A DNA stretch of 64,000 bases from Cellulosimicrobium protaetiae (GTDB lineage Bacteria > Actinomycetota > Actinomycetes > Actinomycetales > Cellulomonadaceae), in NCBI RefSeq assembly GCF_009708005.2, contig NZ_CP052757.1:1-64000 (forward strand), in the 5' to 3' direction. The notes under the pieces are model-generated. The model made no database searches. It was not told the origin of the DNA and saw only the letters and a program-made list of their open reading frames with translations. Position numbers and translations under genes: made by a program. Position 1 is the stretch's first letter. Each line of letters starts with the position of its first letter. Shown here one piece after another: positions 16,545 to 25,288 of the stretch.

Positions 16545-18704
16545 TCAGTCGTCTCGCTTCGACATCTTCGCCAGCATGGCGTTGTACTCCTGGAGCTCGG
16601 CGTCGCCGTCGCGGTCGGCCTGACGGTCGCTCCGCTTGGCCTCGCGCTCGTCGGAGCGCGTCCACATGACGGCGACGACGATCGCGAGGATCAGCGTCGG
16701 CAGCTCGCCGATGCCCCAGGCCACGCCGCCGCCACGCTGCTGGTCGACGATCGCGCTCGGGCCCCAGTCCCGACCCAGCAGCCCGAACCACTCCGGGACG
16801 AGCAGCACCTCGCCCGTGGTCAGCGCGACGCCGAAGAACGCGTGGAACGCCATCGTCGCGAAGAGCAGGAGCAGCCGCTGCGGGTACGGCGGGCGGTGCG
16901 GTCCGGGGTCGATCCCGACGAGCGCGTTGGCGAACAGGTACCCCGCGAGCGTGAAGTGCGCGAGCATCGCGAGGTGCCCGGCGTAGGTCGTCAGGGCGAG
17001 CTCGAACGCGGGCGTGTAGTAGAAGACGATCATCGACCCGGCGAAGTTCACCGCGGCGACGATCGGGTGGGCGAAGAACTGCCCCACGCGCGACGTCACG
17101 ATCGCGAGCACCCACTCGCGCGGCCCGCGCGACCCGTCCTTGCGCGGCGGCACGGCGCGCAGGAGCAGCGTCACGGGCGCCGCGAGCACGAGGAAGATCG
17201 GCACGACCATCGCGAGGATCATGTGCTGGACCATGTGCGCGCTGAACAGCACGTGCCCGTACATGGCCGGCCCGCCGGAGGTCACCCAGAAGAGGATGGC
17301 GATGCCGATGCACCACGACACCGTGCGCCCCACGGACCAGGAGTCGCCGCGCCTCGCGAGGCGGCGCACCCACCGCAGGTAGACGACGAGCGCCGCGACG
17401 CACGCGAACGCGGGCAGCAGGTCCCAGCGCCACTCGGTGAACCAGCGCGCGAGCGTCGGCTCGGGCGGCAGCGCGTGCCCGGTCACCTGGTACGCGGCAG
17501 AGGTGTCGACCGGCTCCTCCTGCGGCACCGGCGGCGCGGTCGACCCGAGCGCGACCGCGACCCCGGACACCGCGCCCATGATCGCGAGCTCGACCGCGAC
17601 GAGGCGCCAGAACAGCCAGCGCGTGCCCTCCGCGGCGGCGCCCTTGGCGCCCCCCGTGGACGACGAGCCCGTGCCCTTCGCGGGCTTGCTCGCCGACCCC
17701 CTCGACGAGACCTTCGAGGAGCCCGTCGTCGCACCCGGCGACGAGGAGCGGTCCGCGCCCGGCCGCGCGACCGCCGTCGGACCCGCGAGCCGTCGCACGA
17801 CGAGCTCGCGGTGCGCGAACCCGACCGCGCCGAGGACCAGCAGGAGGGCGAGCTTGGTGAGCAGGAGGATGCCGTAGTCGGTGGTCAGACCGGCGAGCGT
17901 GTCGACGCGGATGCTCGCGTTCGCGATGCCCGAGACGGCGACGGCGACGTAGCACCACAGCGCGATCGCGGAGTACCGCGCGACGGACGACGCGAACTCC
18001 GCGCGCCCGATCCCGCCCCGTACACGCACGACGGCGAGCGTGCCCAGGCCGCCGACCCACAGCGCCGCGCCGGCGAGGTGGAGGAACATCGAGGAGACGG
18101 CGAGCTCGTGGCTCACGGCCCCCGCGGCGTGCCCCGTGTTGGCCTGCATCGCGATCGCGACGAGCGCGAGCGCGGCCGTCCACATCGCGCCCGTCGCACC
18201 ACGCACCGCGAGCGCGGCGGCGGACGTCAGCGCCGCGACGACGATGACCGCGAGGTAGTTGCGGCCCAGGCTGACCTGCGAGACGAACAGCCCGAGCTGG
18301 TCGCCGAACGTCGGGCCCGTGATCGGCGTGCTCGAGATCGACGAGTAGCGCAGCACGACCTGCACGACCGACAGCACGGCCCACGTCGCCGCCGACGCGC
18401 CCGCGACCCCGAGCGCCTTGCGCACCGGCGTCCCGGCGGGCAGCACGCACGCGGCGAGGACGAGCGAGCCCAGCGTCAAGGCGACGGAGAGCTCGGTGAG
18501 GACGGTGACCACCGGGGTGCCGAGGCGCGCGAGCACGCCCGGGTCGGGGAAGCCGGCGGGGACGGTGAACGCGGCCGAGAACGCGCCGGCGGCGAGCACC
18601 GCGACGACGGCGACGACGACGGCGAACGGTCCGGCGAGGACGAGCCACCACGGGTTCGCGGGTCGGGCGTCCGACGGCGCGCGGCGCAGGGCAGTCGTGG
18701 TCAC
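16545..18704 (-). CDS. Bifunctional copper protein: CopD-type importer domain fused to CtaG-type cytochrome c oxidase assembly domain
   Basis: A 719-residue polytopic membrane protein starting at GTG 18704. Residues about 1-310 carry the CopD copper-transfer fold with eight or nine helices. A hydrophilic Ser/Lys/Gly-rich linker follows (about 315-365). Residues about 460-690 are the caa3-type CtaG domain (HMVQHMILAMVVPIFLVLAAPVTLLLRA; HFTLAGYLFANALVGIDPGPHRP). In actinobacteria this fusion supplies copper to the CuB site of cytochrome c oxidase. The Met/His-rich helices (MVQHM, AHM) fit copper relay. The C-terminal cytoplasmic tail is charged and Lys-rich. It stands alone, ending in the palindrome at 16455-16509. 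Confidence 0.88.
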   Translation of the reverse strand: MTTTALRRAPSDARPANPWWLVLAGPFAVVVAVVAVLAAGAFSAAFTVPAGFPDPGVLARLGTPVVTVLTELSVALTLGSLVLAACVLPAGTPVRKALGVAGASAATWAVLSVVQVVLRYSSISSTPITGPTFGDQLGLFVSQVSLGRNYLAVIVVAALTSAAALAVRGATGAMWTAALALVAIAMQANTGHAAGAVSHELAVSSMFLHLAGAALWVGGLGTLAVVRVRGGIGRAEFASSVARYSAIALWCYVAVAVSGIANASIRVDTLAGLTTDYGILLLTKLALLLVLGAVGFAHRELVVRRLAGPTAVARPGADRSSSPGATTGSSKVSSRGSASKPAKGTGSSSTGGAKGAAAEGTRWLFWRLVAVELAIMGAVSGVAVALGSTAPPVPQEEPVDTSAAYQVTGHALPPEPTLARWFTEWRWDLLPAFACVAALVVYLRWVRRLARRGDSWSVGRTVSWCIGIAILFWVTSGGPAMYGHVLFSAHMVQHMILAMVVPIFLVLAAPVTLLLRAVPPRKDGSRGPREWVLAIVTSRVGQFFAHPIVAAVNFAGSMIVFYYTPAFELALTTYAGHLAMLAHFTLAGYLFANALVGIDPGPHRPPYPQRLLLLFATMAFHAFFGVALTTGEVLLVPEWFGLLGRDWGPSAIVDQQRGGGVAWGIGELPTLILAIVVAVMWTRSDEREAKRSDRQADRDGDAELQEYNAMLAKMSKRDD

Positions 18705-18768
18705 CGGACCAGGGTAGCGAGCGCGCGGACCGCTCCGGTCATCGCCTGTGGACGACCAGGTCGCCGCG

Positions 18769-19272
18769 TCACGGCTGCGGCAGCCGCGCCATCCCGTAGA
18801 CGCGGGTCGCGCGGACCCGCAGCACCTGGCGGCGGTCGGCGACCATCGCGCGCCGGAACTCCTCCCAGTCGGGGTGCTCGCTGCCCGAGGCGGCGCGGAA
18901 GGTCTCGACGAGCTCGTCGGCGGCGGCGTCGTGCGGGTCCAGCGCGACCGCGCTCAGCTCGGCGTCGCCCTCGACGACGGCGTAGCTCCAGAAGTCCTCG
19001 GCGCTCACCTGGAGGGAGACGCGCGCGTCACGTGCCGCGTTGCGGGTCTTGGCACGGTCCGCGGTCACGGAGACGCGCGCGACCCCCTCCTCGGCGTCCC
19101 ACGCGTAGAGCACGTTGGAGAGCTGTGGTCGGCCGTCCTTCTTGACGGTCGCGAGGACGCCCTGGTGGCGCGCGGCGACGAGGGCGAGGAGCGCGGGCTC
19201 GCCGAGCCCTGCGGCGTCGGGGGCGGGCGCGGCGGCAGTGGCGTCGGTCGTGCCGACGGCGTCGGTGCTCAT
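18769..19272 (-). CDS. PPOX-class (F420/FMN-binding) oxidoreductase
   Basis: A 167-residue pyridoxamine-phosphate-oxidase-fold protein. Key stretches are HQGVLATVKKDGRPQLSNVLYAWD, VTADRAKTRNAARDARVSLQVS and WSYAVVEGDAELS, which are typical of the actinobacterial F420-dependent subgroup. The C-terminus reads VLRVRATRVYGMARLP. Members reduce substrates with F420H2 or bind flavin; the substrate is unknown. ATG 19270-19272 is chosen because the fold starts soon after it. It is divergent from the MoxR operon, with about 220 bp between them. Confidence 0.8.
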   Translation of the reverse strand: MSTDAVGTTDATAAAPAPDAAGLGEPALLALVAARHQGVLATVKKDGRPQLSNVLYAWDAEEGVARVSVTADRAKTRNAARDARVSLQVSAEDFWSYAVVEGDAELSAVALDPHDAAADELVETFRAASGSEHPDWEEFRRAMVADRRQVLRVRATRVYGMARLPQP

Positions 19273-19495
19273 GACGGCCCAACCCCGCGACGCCGCCACG
19301 ACATTCCCGGTCGTGAGAGCGGCGGACGGGGTGGGGACCTCTCCCCACCCCGACCTGTGGACGACGCCCGGTCCGCCGGGGGTCGCGCTGGCATACTGGG
19401 CCGGGTTCGCCGGGGGCTCGCGACGTTCCGTCCGCCCTTCCGGCCGCGCACGGGACCACACCCGCACGACCCACGCACGACCCGGAGGACGATCG

Positions 19496-20494
19496 ATGGC
19501 CGCAGGGCACGGCAGCATCTCCACGCAGGACCTCGACCGCGCGAGCCACCTGCTCAAGCGCGTCGGCCAGGTCTTCGACCAGCGCGTCGTCGGCCAGGAC
19601 GCGCTGCGCACGGCGCTCGTCAGCTCGCTCCTCGCGGGCGGGCACATCCTGCTCGAGTCCGTGCCCGGGCTCGCCAAGACGACGGCGGCGCAGACCCTCG
19701 CGGCCGCCGTCGACGGCACGTTCCACCGCATCCAGTGCACGCCCGACCTCATGCCGAACGACATCGTCGGCACGCAGATCTTCAACTACGCGACGGGCGA
19801 GTTCACGACCCAGCTCGGCCCCGTGCACGCGAACGTCGTGCTGCTCGACGAGATCAACCGCTCGTCGGCCAAGACGCAGTCCGCGATGCTCGAGGCGATG
19901 CAGGAGAAGCAGACGTCGATCGGCGGCGAGAACTACGCGCTGCCCGACCCGTTCATGGTGCTCGCGACGCAGAACCCCATCGAGGAGGAGGGCACGTACG
20001 TCCTCCCCGAGGCCCAGATGGACCGCTTCCTCATGAAGGAGGTGCTCACCTACCCCACGCCGCCGCAGGAGCTCGAGATCCTCCAGCGCGTCGCGACCGG
20101 GCAGATGACGCAGCCCCTCACGGCGCAGCCGATCTCTCTCGACGACGTCCGCTTCCTGCGCGGCCTCGTCGACGACGTGTACGTCGACGACTCGATCAAG
20201 CGCTACGTGGTCGACCTCATCAACACGACCCGGTTCTCCGGCCCACGCCCGATCCCCGGCCTCGACCGTCACGTGCGCGTCGGCGCGTCGCCGCGCGGCG
20301 GCATCGCGCTCATGCGCGTGGGCCAGGCGCTCGCGATCCTCGCGGGCCGGGCGTACGTCATCCCGGACGACATCAAGGCCGTGCGCTACTCGGTGCTGCG
20401 GCACCGCCTGGTGCGCACGTTCGACGCGCTCGCGAACGACGTGCCGCCGGAGCAGCTCGTGGACGCCGTGTTCGACGCCGTCCCCACGCCCTGA
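19496..20494 (+). CDS. moxR: MoxR-family AAA+ ATPase
   Basis: A 332-residue AAA+ ATPase starting at ATG 19496 behind GGAGGA. Walker A is the MoxR form ESVPGLAKTT (about residues 54-63). Walker B is VVLLDEINRSS, sensor 1 is VLATQNPIEEEGTYVLPEAQMDRF, and the C-terminal lid has VGASPRGGIALMRVGQA. MoxR proteins act as chaperones that work with VWA-domain partners to mature or insert metal cofactors. It is the first of six closely spaced genes (MoxR, DUF58, small membrane protein, two VWA proteins, TPR-like protein), the arrangement of the Bat/aerotolerance operon. Confidence 0.92.
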   Translation: MAAGHGSISTQDLDRASHLLKRVGQVFDQRVVGQDALRTALVSSLLAGGHILLESVPGLAKTTAAQTLAAAVDGTFHRIQCTPDLMPNDIVGTQIFNYATGEFTTQLGPVHANVVLLDEINRSSAKTQSAMLEAMQEKQTSIGGENYALPDPFMVLATQNPIEEEGTYVLPEAQMDRFLMKEVLTYPTPPQELEILQRVATGQMTQPLTAQPISLDDVRFLRGLVDDVYVDDSIKRYVVDLINTTRFSGPRPIPGLDRHVRVGASPRGGIALMRVGQALAILAGRAYVIPDDIKAVRYSVLRHRLVRTFDALANDVPPEQLVDAVFDAVPTP

Positions 20495-20526
20495 GCGATC
20501 CCCTCACCGTCTCGAGAGAGCAGCAC

Positions 20527-21429
20527 GTGCCCGACGTCTCCCGTCTCGCCCAGGTCCGGGCCCGGCTCGACCTCCCGGTCGCGCGCCGGGCGTCCGGCCT
20601 GCTCGAGGGGCGGCACCGATCGGTGTTCAAGGGCCACGGGCAGGACTTCGACGACCTGCACCTGTACGCGCCGGGCGAGGACGTGGGCGACATCGACTGG
20701 AAGTCCTCGGCGCGCGCGGGGCTGCCGATCATCCGCCGGTTCGTCCGCGAGTCGAACCTCAACCTCGTCCTCGTCGTCGACACGGGCCGGACGATGGGCG
20801 CGACCGCCCCGAGCGGCGAGACCAAGGCGGAGATCGCGAGCTTCTGCTGCGCGCTCGTCGCGTACCTCGCGCGCGACCGCGGGGACCGCGTCGCGCTCGT
20901 CGCGGGCGACGCCGAGCGTCTCGCCCAGCTCCCGCCCCGCGCGAGCACGCGGGACCTCGAGGTGCTGCTGCGCACGGTGGAGGACCTCTGGCGTCCCGAC
21001 GCCCCCGCGAGCGACCTGGCGCGGCCCCTCGACCGCGCGCGGTCGGCGTTCCGGCGCCGCTCGCTGATCGTCGTCGTCACCGACGAGGCGCGGCCAGAGG
21101 CCGGGCACGAGCAGCTCCTGCGGTCGCTGCGCGTGCGCCACGAAGTCATGGTCGTCCAGGTCGCGGACCTCTCCCCCGTGGGCGCCGGGGTCGGGCCGCA
21201 CGCCACGGGCGACGTCACCGACGTCGACGGGACGTTGCGCCTGCCGGCGTTCCTGCGGGGCCGGGCCGCGCTCGCCGAGCCCGCGGCCCAGGCTCTCGCC
21301 GCCCGGCGCGCCGAGGTGGCGGAGCGGCTGCGCACGCTGCAGGTCGAGGGCGTGCTCGTCGAGGGGTCGGACGACGTGGTGCAGCGGTTCGTCGAGCTCC
21401 TGGGGAGGCAGAAGCGTGCCCGTCGATGA
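20527..21429 (+). CDS. DUF58 domain protein of the MoxR-VWA operon
   Basis: A 300-residue protein starting at GTG 20527, 32 nt after the MoxR stop. The DUF58 signature FKGHGQDFDDLHLYAPGEDVGDIDWKSSARAG lies at about residues 37-68. A VWA-like beta-strand with a MIDAS-type start follows (LVLVVDTGRTMGA). Here DTGRT replaces the classical DxSxS, so metal binding may be partial. It has no membrane helix. The family always accompanies MoxR and is thought to be its adaptor or substrate. It overlaps the next gene by 14 nt. Confidence 0.88.
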   Translation: MPDVSRLAQVRARLDLPVARRASGLLEGRHRSVFKGHGQDFDDLHLYAPGEDVGDIDWKSSARAGLPIIRRFVRESNLNLVLVVDTGRTMGATAPSGETKAEIASFCCALVAYLARDRGDRVALVAGDAERLAQLPPRASTRDLEVLLRTVEDLWRPDAPASDLARPLDRARSAFRRRSLIVVVTDEARPEAGHEQLLRSLRVRHEVMVVQVADLSPVGAGVGPHATGDVTDVDGTLRLPAFLRGRAALAEPAAQALAARRAEVAERLRTLQVEGVLVEGSDDVVQRFVELLGRQKRARR

Positions 21430-21919
21430 GCTCGTCGACCCCGTGGGCTACTCGGGGTGGTGGACCGTCCTGGGGATCGTGCTGATCCTCGCGGCGGCTG
21501 CCGTCGTGTTCCTGGTCGTCTGGCTGACGCGCGCGAGCGCGGCCGAGAAGGCCGCGCCGCCGCCCGCGCCCCTGCTCCCCACCGGCCCGTACGACCCCTA
21601 CGCGTCGCTGCGCGCCGAGTACGAGCGGCGCCTCGACGCCGTCGCCGAGCGCTTCCGTGCCGGTGAGCTCGACGAGCGCACGCTGCACCTCGCGCTCTCC
21701 GCGGAGATGCGCAGCTTCGCTACCGGACGCCTGGGGCAGGACGCGTCGTCCATGACGCTCTCGGAGATCCAGCAGCTCGGCCAGGCGGGGCGCCTCACGC
21801 AGCTCATCGCGCGCTACTACCGGCCCTCGTTCGCCGACCACGACAACGACCCCGCGGCCCGGGCGACCGACGCCGAGGACTCGATCGACCGCGCGCGGTC
21901 GGTGGTGCGCGGATGGTGA
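21416..21919 (+). CDS. Small membrane protein of the MoxR-VWA operon
   Basis: A 167-residue protein starting at GTG 21416, behind GGGGAGG, inside the end of the DUF58 gene. One membrane helix near the N-terminus (TVLGIVLILAAAAVVFLVVWL, about residues 17-37) is followed by a cytoplasmic helical domain. That domain has YEERR-like heptads and LARYY-type ends (AEYERRLDAVAERFRAGELDERTLHLALS, IARYYRPSFA). Its place and topology match the BatD/DUF4381-like accessory proteins of these operons, but the sequence does not let me name the family. The next gene starts 7 nt before its stop. Confidence 0.7.
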   Translation: MPVDELVDPVGYSGWWTVLGIVLILAAAAVVFLVVWLTRASAAEKAAPPPAPLLPTGPYDPYASLRAEYERRLDAVAERFRAGELDERTLHLALSAEMRSFATGRLGQDASSMTLSEIQQLGQAGRLTQLIARYYRPSFADHDNDPAARATDAEDSIDRARSVVRGW

Positions 21920-23007
21920 GGCACGCGCTCGCGTCGAGCACCGCCGTCGTGCCCGGTCCCCAGGGCGCTTCCCTCCTGTGGCCGTGGCTGTGGGGCGCGC
22001 TCGTCGTCGCCGTCGTCGCCGCGGGCGCGGTCGCCTGGTGGCTCGCCCGGCACCGCCGGTCGCGCGACGCCGACGCCGACGTGCTCTGGGTCGCGAACTC
22101 CGACTACCTCGCGCGCGTCCCGGCGTTCGCCGCATGGGTGCGCCGCTACCGCGTGCTCCAGGGGCTCACGGCGGCGGGGCTGCTCGTCGCGGTCGTCGGC
22201 GCCGGGGCCGTGGCGGCACGGCCGGTCGAGACGGACGTCGTCGTCGACCGGCTCGGCACGCGCGACATCGTGCTGTGCCTGGACGTGTCGGGCTCGATGA
22301 TCGAGTACGACGGCGCGGTGCTCAAGGTGTTCCAGGAGCTCGTGGACAACTTCGAGGGCGAGCGGATCGCGCTGTCGATCTTCAACTCCTCGTCGCGCAC
22401 GGTCTTCCCGCTCACGGACGACTACACGCTCGTGCAGGAGGAGCTCCAGGCCGGGATCGACGCGCTCGACAAGGACCCGTCCACGTTCGACTACACGGGC
22501 GGGTCGGACGACGCCGAGATCCTCGAGTACGCGCAGTTCAGCGCCGGCACGACCGCGAACCTCTCGGGCGCGAGCCTCATCGGCGACGGTCTCGCGAGCT
22601 GCGCGCTCCAGTTCGACGCGGAGGACACCGAGCGCTCGCGCTCGATCATCCTCGCGACCGACAACTACGTCTCCGGGACGCCCATCTACACGCTGCCCCA
22701 GGCAGCCGACCTCGTCGCGTCGCGCGACATCACCCTGCACGGGATCTTCGGCGGCTCGCAGCGCTACGAGGGCACGCCCGAGGAGAGCGAGTACCGCAGC
22801 ACGGTCGAGGACGGCGGCGGGCTCTACTTCCTCGCCGACGACCCCGCCGCGGTGCAGGGCATGGTGGACGACGTCGTCGCGCAGCAGGCGGTGGAGCTCG
22901 ACGCGTCCCCCGAGGTGATCGTCACGGACCGGCCCGCGGGCTGGTTCCTCGTCGCGGTCCTCGGCGTCGCGCTGCTGCTCGTCGTCGCGTGGCGGGTGAG
23001 GGAGTGA
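21913..23007 (+). CDS. VWA-domain membrane protein (BatA/BatB-like, first copy)
   Basis: A 364-residue protein with two N-terminal helices (about residues 16-37 and 77-97), a von Willebrand factor A domain facing outwards or inwards, and a C-terminal helix (GWFLVAVLGVALLLVVAW). The MIDAS motif DVSGSMIEYDG is intact (DxSGS), and a matching Thr/Asp pair follows (ATDN). Metal-dependent protein binding is the family role. In this operon the MoxR ATPase is expected to act on it. It overlaps the preceding gene and is 4 nt from the second VWA gene. Confidence 0.88.
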   Translation: MVRHALASSTAVVPGPQGASLLWPWLWGALVVAVVAAGAVAWWLARHRRSRDADADVLWVANSDYLARVPAFAAWVRRYRVLQGLTAAGLLVAVVGAGAVAARPVETDVVVDRLGTRDIVLCLDVSGSMIEYDGAVLKVFQELVDNFEGERIALSIFNSSSRTVFPLTDDYTLVQEELQAGIDALDKDPSTFDYTGGSDDAEILEYAQFSAGTTANLSGASLIGDGLASCALQFDAEDTERSRSIILATDNYVSGTPIYTLPQAADLVASRDITLHGIFGGSQRYEGTPEESEYRSTVEDGGGLYFLADDPAAVQGMVDDVVAQQAVELDASPEVIVTDRPAGWFLVAVLGVALLLVVAWRVRE

Positions 23008-23011
23008 CGCG

Positions 23012-24193
23012 ATGACTCTCGGAGGAGTGACGCTGCAGCCGCTCGTGCCCGTGTGGGCGCTCGCGCTGCTCGTCCTGCCCCTGCTCGGCCTGGCCGTGTG
23101 GCAGGCGGTCGTGGCCGGGCGCCCCGGGCCCGACGGCGCTCCCCGCCCGGGCGCCCCGCGCGGCGCCTGGCTCCGCCGCGCCGGGGCGGTCGTGCTGCTC
23201 GGGATCATCGGGCTCGCCCCGTCGGTCGCGTCCACGGACCGCGACACGTCGGTCGCGAACGTCGACATGTTCTTCGTCGTCGACCGGACGGGCTCGATGG
23301 CGGCCGAGGACTACGGCCCCGACGGCGGCCAGGAGCGGCTCGACGGCGTGCGAGCAGACATCACCAGCCTCACCGAGTCGATCCCCGGGGCCCGCTACTC
23401 GATCATCTCGTTCGACTCCCAGGCGTCGCGCCAGCTCCCGCTGACCACCGACGCACGCGCGATCACGTCGTGGGCCGACACGTTCCACCGCGAGATCACG
23501 CGGTACTCGCAGGGCTCCCTCACGGACCGGCCCCTCGACGAGCTGCGGTCCGCGCTCCAGGGGTCCGCCGAGCAGCACCCGGCGAACGTGCGCCTCGTCT
23601 TCTTCCTCACCGACGGGGAGCAGACGGCGGAGGGCGACCCTCGCTCGTTCGCCGAGCTGGCCCCGCTGGTCGACGGCGGCGCGGTGCTCGGCTACGGCAC
23701 GGCCGAGGGCGGGCGCATGAAGGAGTACGACCCGGACGTGGACCCCGAGGACGCGGAGTACATCATCGACTGGTCGCAGCCGAGCGACGACGGCGAGCCC
23801 GTGGAGGCGCTGTCCGTGCTCGACGAGGAGTCGCTCACCACGCTCGCCGACCAGCTCGGCGTGCCGTACGTGCACCGCCAGGAGCCGTCGGAGACGGCGT
23901 CGCTCGTCGCCGGCGTCGACCCGCAGCAGGTGGCCGCCGACGGGCGACGCGACGTCACGGCGTACCGCCCGGTCGTCTGGCCGTTCGCGCTCGCGCTCGT
24001 CGCGCTGCTCGGTCTCGAGGCGTGGTTCTGGTCGCGATCGGCCAGCCGCTCGCTCGTGCGCCCGACCACGCCCCGACGGTCGGCGACCGGCGGAGCCACG
24101 CCCGACGCGGGAGCGCGGGAGCCGGGCGGGCAGCGCGGCGGCGACCGGTCGCCGTCGGGCGCACCCGCACAGGACCGGGTGGTGCGCCGATGA
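23012..24193 (+). CDS. VWA-domain membrane protein (second copy)
   Basis: A 393-residue protein with the same plan as its neighbour: helices at about 12-32 and 53-70, a VWA domain and a C-terminal helix (WPFALALVALLGLEAWFW). The MIDAS reads DRTGSMAAEDYG, so DxTGS replaces DxSGS, a tolerated change. An additional acidic loop (YDPDVDPEDAEYIIDW) is not found in the first copy. The 60-residue tail is charged and disordered. Two differing VWA proteins in one operon suggest a heterodimer. Its stop overlaps the next start (ATGA). Confidence 0.87.
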   Translation: MTLGGVTLQPLVPVWALALLVLPLLGLAVWQAVVAGRPGPDGAPRPGAPRGAWLRRAGAVVLLGIIGLAPSVASTDRDTSVANVDMFFVVDRTGSMAAEDYGPDGGQERLDGVRADITSLTESIPGARYSIISFDSQASRQLPLTTDARAITSWADTFHREITRYSQGSLTDRPLDELRSALQGSAEQHPANVRLVFFLTDGEQTAEGDPRSFAELAPLVDGGAVLGYGTAEGGRMKEYDPDVDPEDAEYIIDWSQPSDDGEPVEALSVLDEESLTTLADQLGVPYVHRQEPSETASLVAGVDPQQVAADGRRDVTAYRPVVWPFALALVALLGLEAWFWSRSASRSLVRPTTPRRSATGGATPDAGAREPGGQRGGDRSPSGAPAQDRVVRR

Positions 24194-25233
24194 GTTGGAC
24201 CCCTCCCCCGACACCGCCGACGGGACATCGGAAGCCGCGTCCCACGGGTGTCGCCGCGCTGCGCGCTGCGCGTCTGCGCCGGCGCACGTGGTGGCTCGTC
24301 GGGACGCTGCCCGTGGTGCTCGCGCTGGTCGTGCTCGGGGTCAAGCTCGCGTTCCTCGCGCCGATCGCCGCGATGGGCAAGGACCGCTACGACACCGGCG
24401 ACGCCGAGAGCGCCGCGGACTACTACGGGATCCAGCGGACGCTCAACATCGTCGAGCCGTGGAAGGCGCACTACAACCACGGGACGGCGCTCGCCCGGTC
24501 CGAGGACTCGTGGGCCCTGTACGACGCGATCACCTCCCTCGACCGCGCGTACGACCTCGCGGAGCACGAGTCGCCCGAGGAACGCTGCATGATCCAGACG
24601 AACCTGTCGCTCACGTACGAGATCCAGGGCGACGGCGACATGGCGTACGCGGACGGCAAGGCCGCGGAGCTCGCGCTCGTCGAGGAGGCGATCGCCGCCC
24701 GGGACGCCGGGCTGCCGTACGACGAGGAGGTCCTCGACCCCTACGGCGACGGGAGCGAGGAGCCCGACCCGGAGGAGCTGCGCCAGGACGTCGCGGACTG
24801 GTACGAGTACGCCGAGCGCGAGTACGCCACGGCCGAGCAGATCCGCGGCTGGCCCGACTGCGGGGAGTCCGAGCAGACCCCCGAGCAGGAGGAGCAGGAC
24901 GAGGCCGCGCTGCAGCGCCTCCAGGACAAGCAGCAGCAGGCGCAGGACTCGCAGCCCGAGAACCAGGGCGGCGGCGACACCCAGGAGGGCGAGGGCTCCG
25001 AGGGCGACGAGCAGTCCGAGGCGTCGGGCGGCGAGGGCTCCGAGGGTGAGGGCCAGCAGAGCCAGGCCGAGCGCGAGGAGCAGCAGCGCCAGCAGGAGCT
25101 CGAGCAGCAGGGCTCCGAGGCACGCGACGAGCAGGAGCGCCTGGAGCAGGAGTACCGCGACCTCTACGGCGACCAGCCCGGCACCGGCACCGACCCGGGC
25201 GACGGCAGCGGGAGCGGCACCAAGAACTGGTGA
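24190..25233 (+). CDS. TPR-like membrane-anchored protein closing the MoxR operon (BatC-like)
   Basis: A 347-residue protein. One helix (TWWLVGTLPVVLALVVLGVKLAFLA, about residues 35-59) is followed by tetratricopeptide-like helices (about 70-150: YDTGDAESAADYYGIQRTLN, HYNHGTALARSEDSWALYDAI). The last 110 residues are very rich in Glu, Gln and Gly and are surely disordered. This is the plan of BatC/BatE proteins, which provide the scaffold for VWA partners. It is the last gene of the operon; no terminator hairpin was recognised after it. Confidence 0.75.
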   Translation: MSWTPPPTPPTGHRKPRPTGVAALRAARLRRRTWWLVGTLPVVLALVVLGVKLAFLAPIAAMGKDRYDTGDAESAADYYGIQRTLNIVEPWKAHYNHGTALARSEDSWALYDAITSLDRAYDLAEHESPEERCMIQTNLSLTYEIQGDGDMAYADGKAAELALVEEAIAARDAGLPYDEEVLDPYGDGSEEPDPEELRQDVADWYEYAEREYATAEQIRGWPDCGESEQTPEQEEQDEAALQRLQDKQQQAQDSQPENQGGGDTQEGEGSEGDEQSEASGGEGSEGEGQQSQAEREEQQRQQELEQQGSEARDEQERLEQEYRDLYGDQPGTGTDPGDGSGSGTKNW

Positions 25234-25288
25234 GAGCGCCAGCCCCGCAGCCAGCCGCGCCGGCGTCTCCCGACGCGTCCGGCCCGCG

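Noticed and set aside
18748-21429. An 893-residue frame spanning the PPOX and MoxR region
   Set aside because: Only its last 300 residues are the DUF58 protein. The rest is the shadow of PPOX (antisense) and MoxR (another frame).
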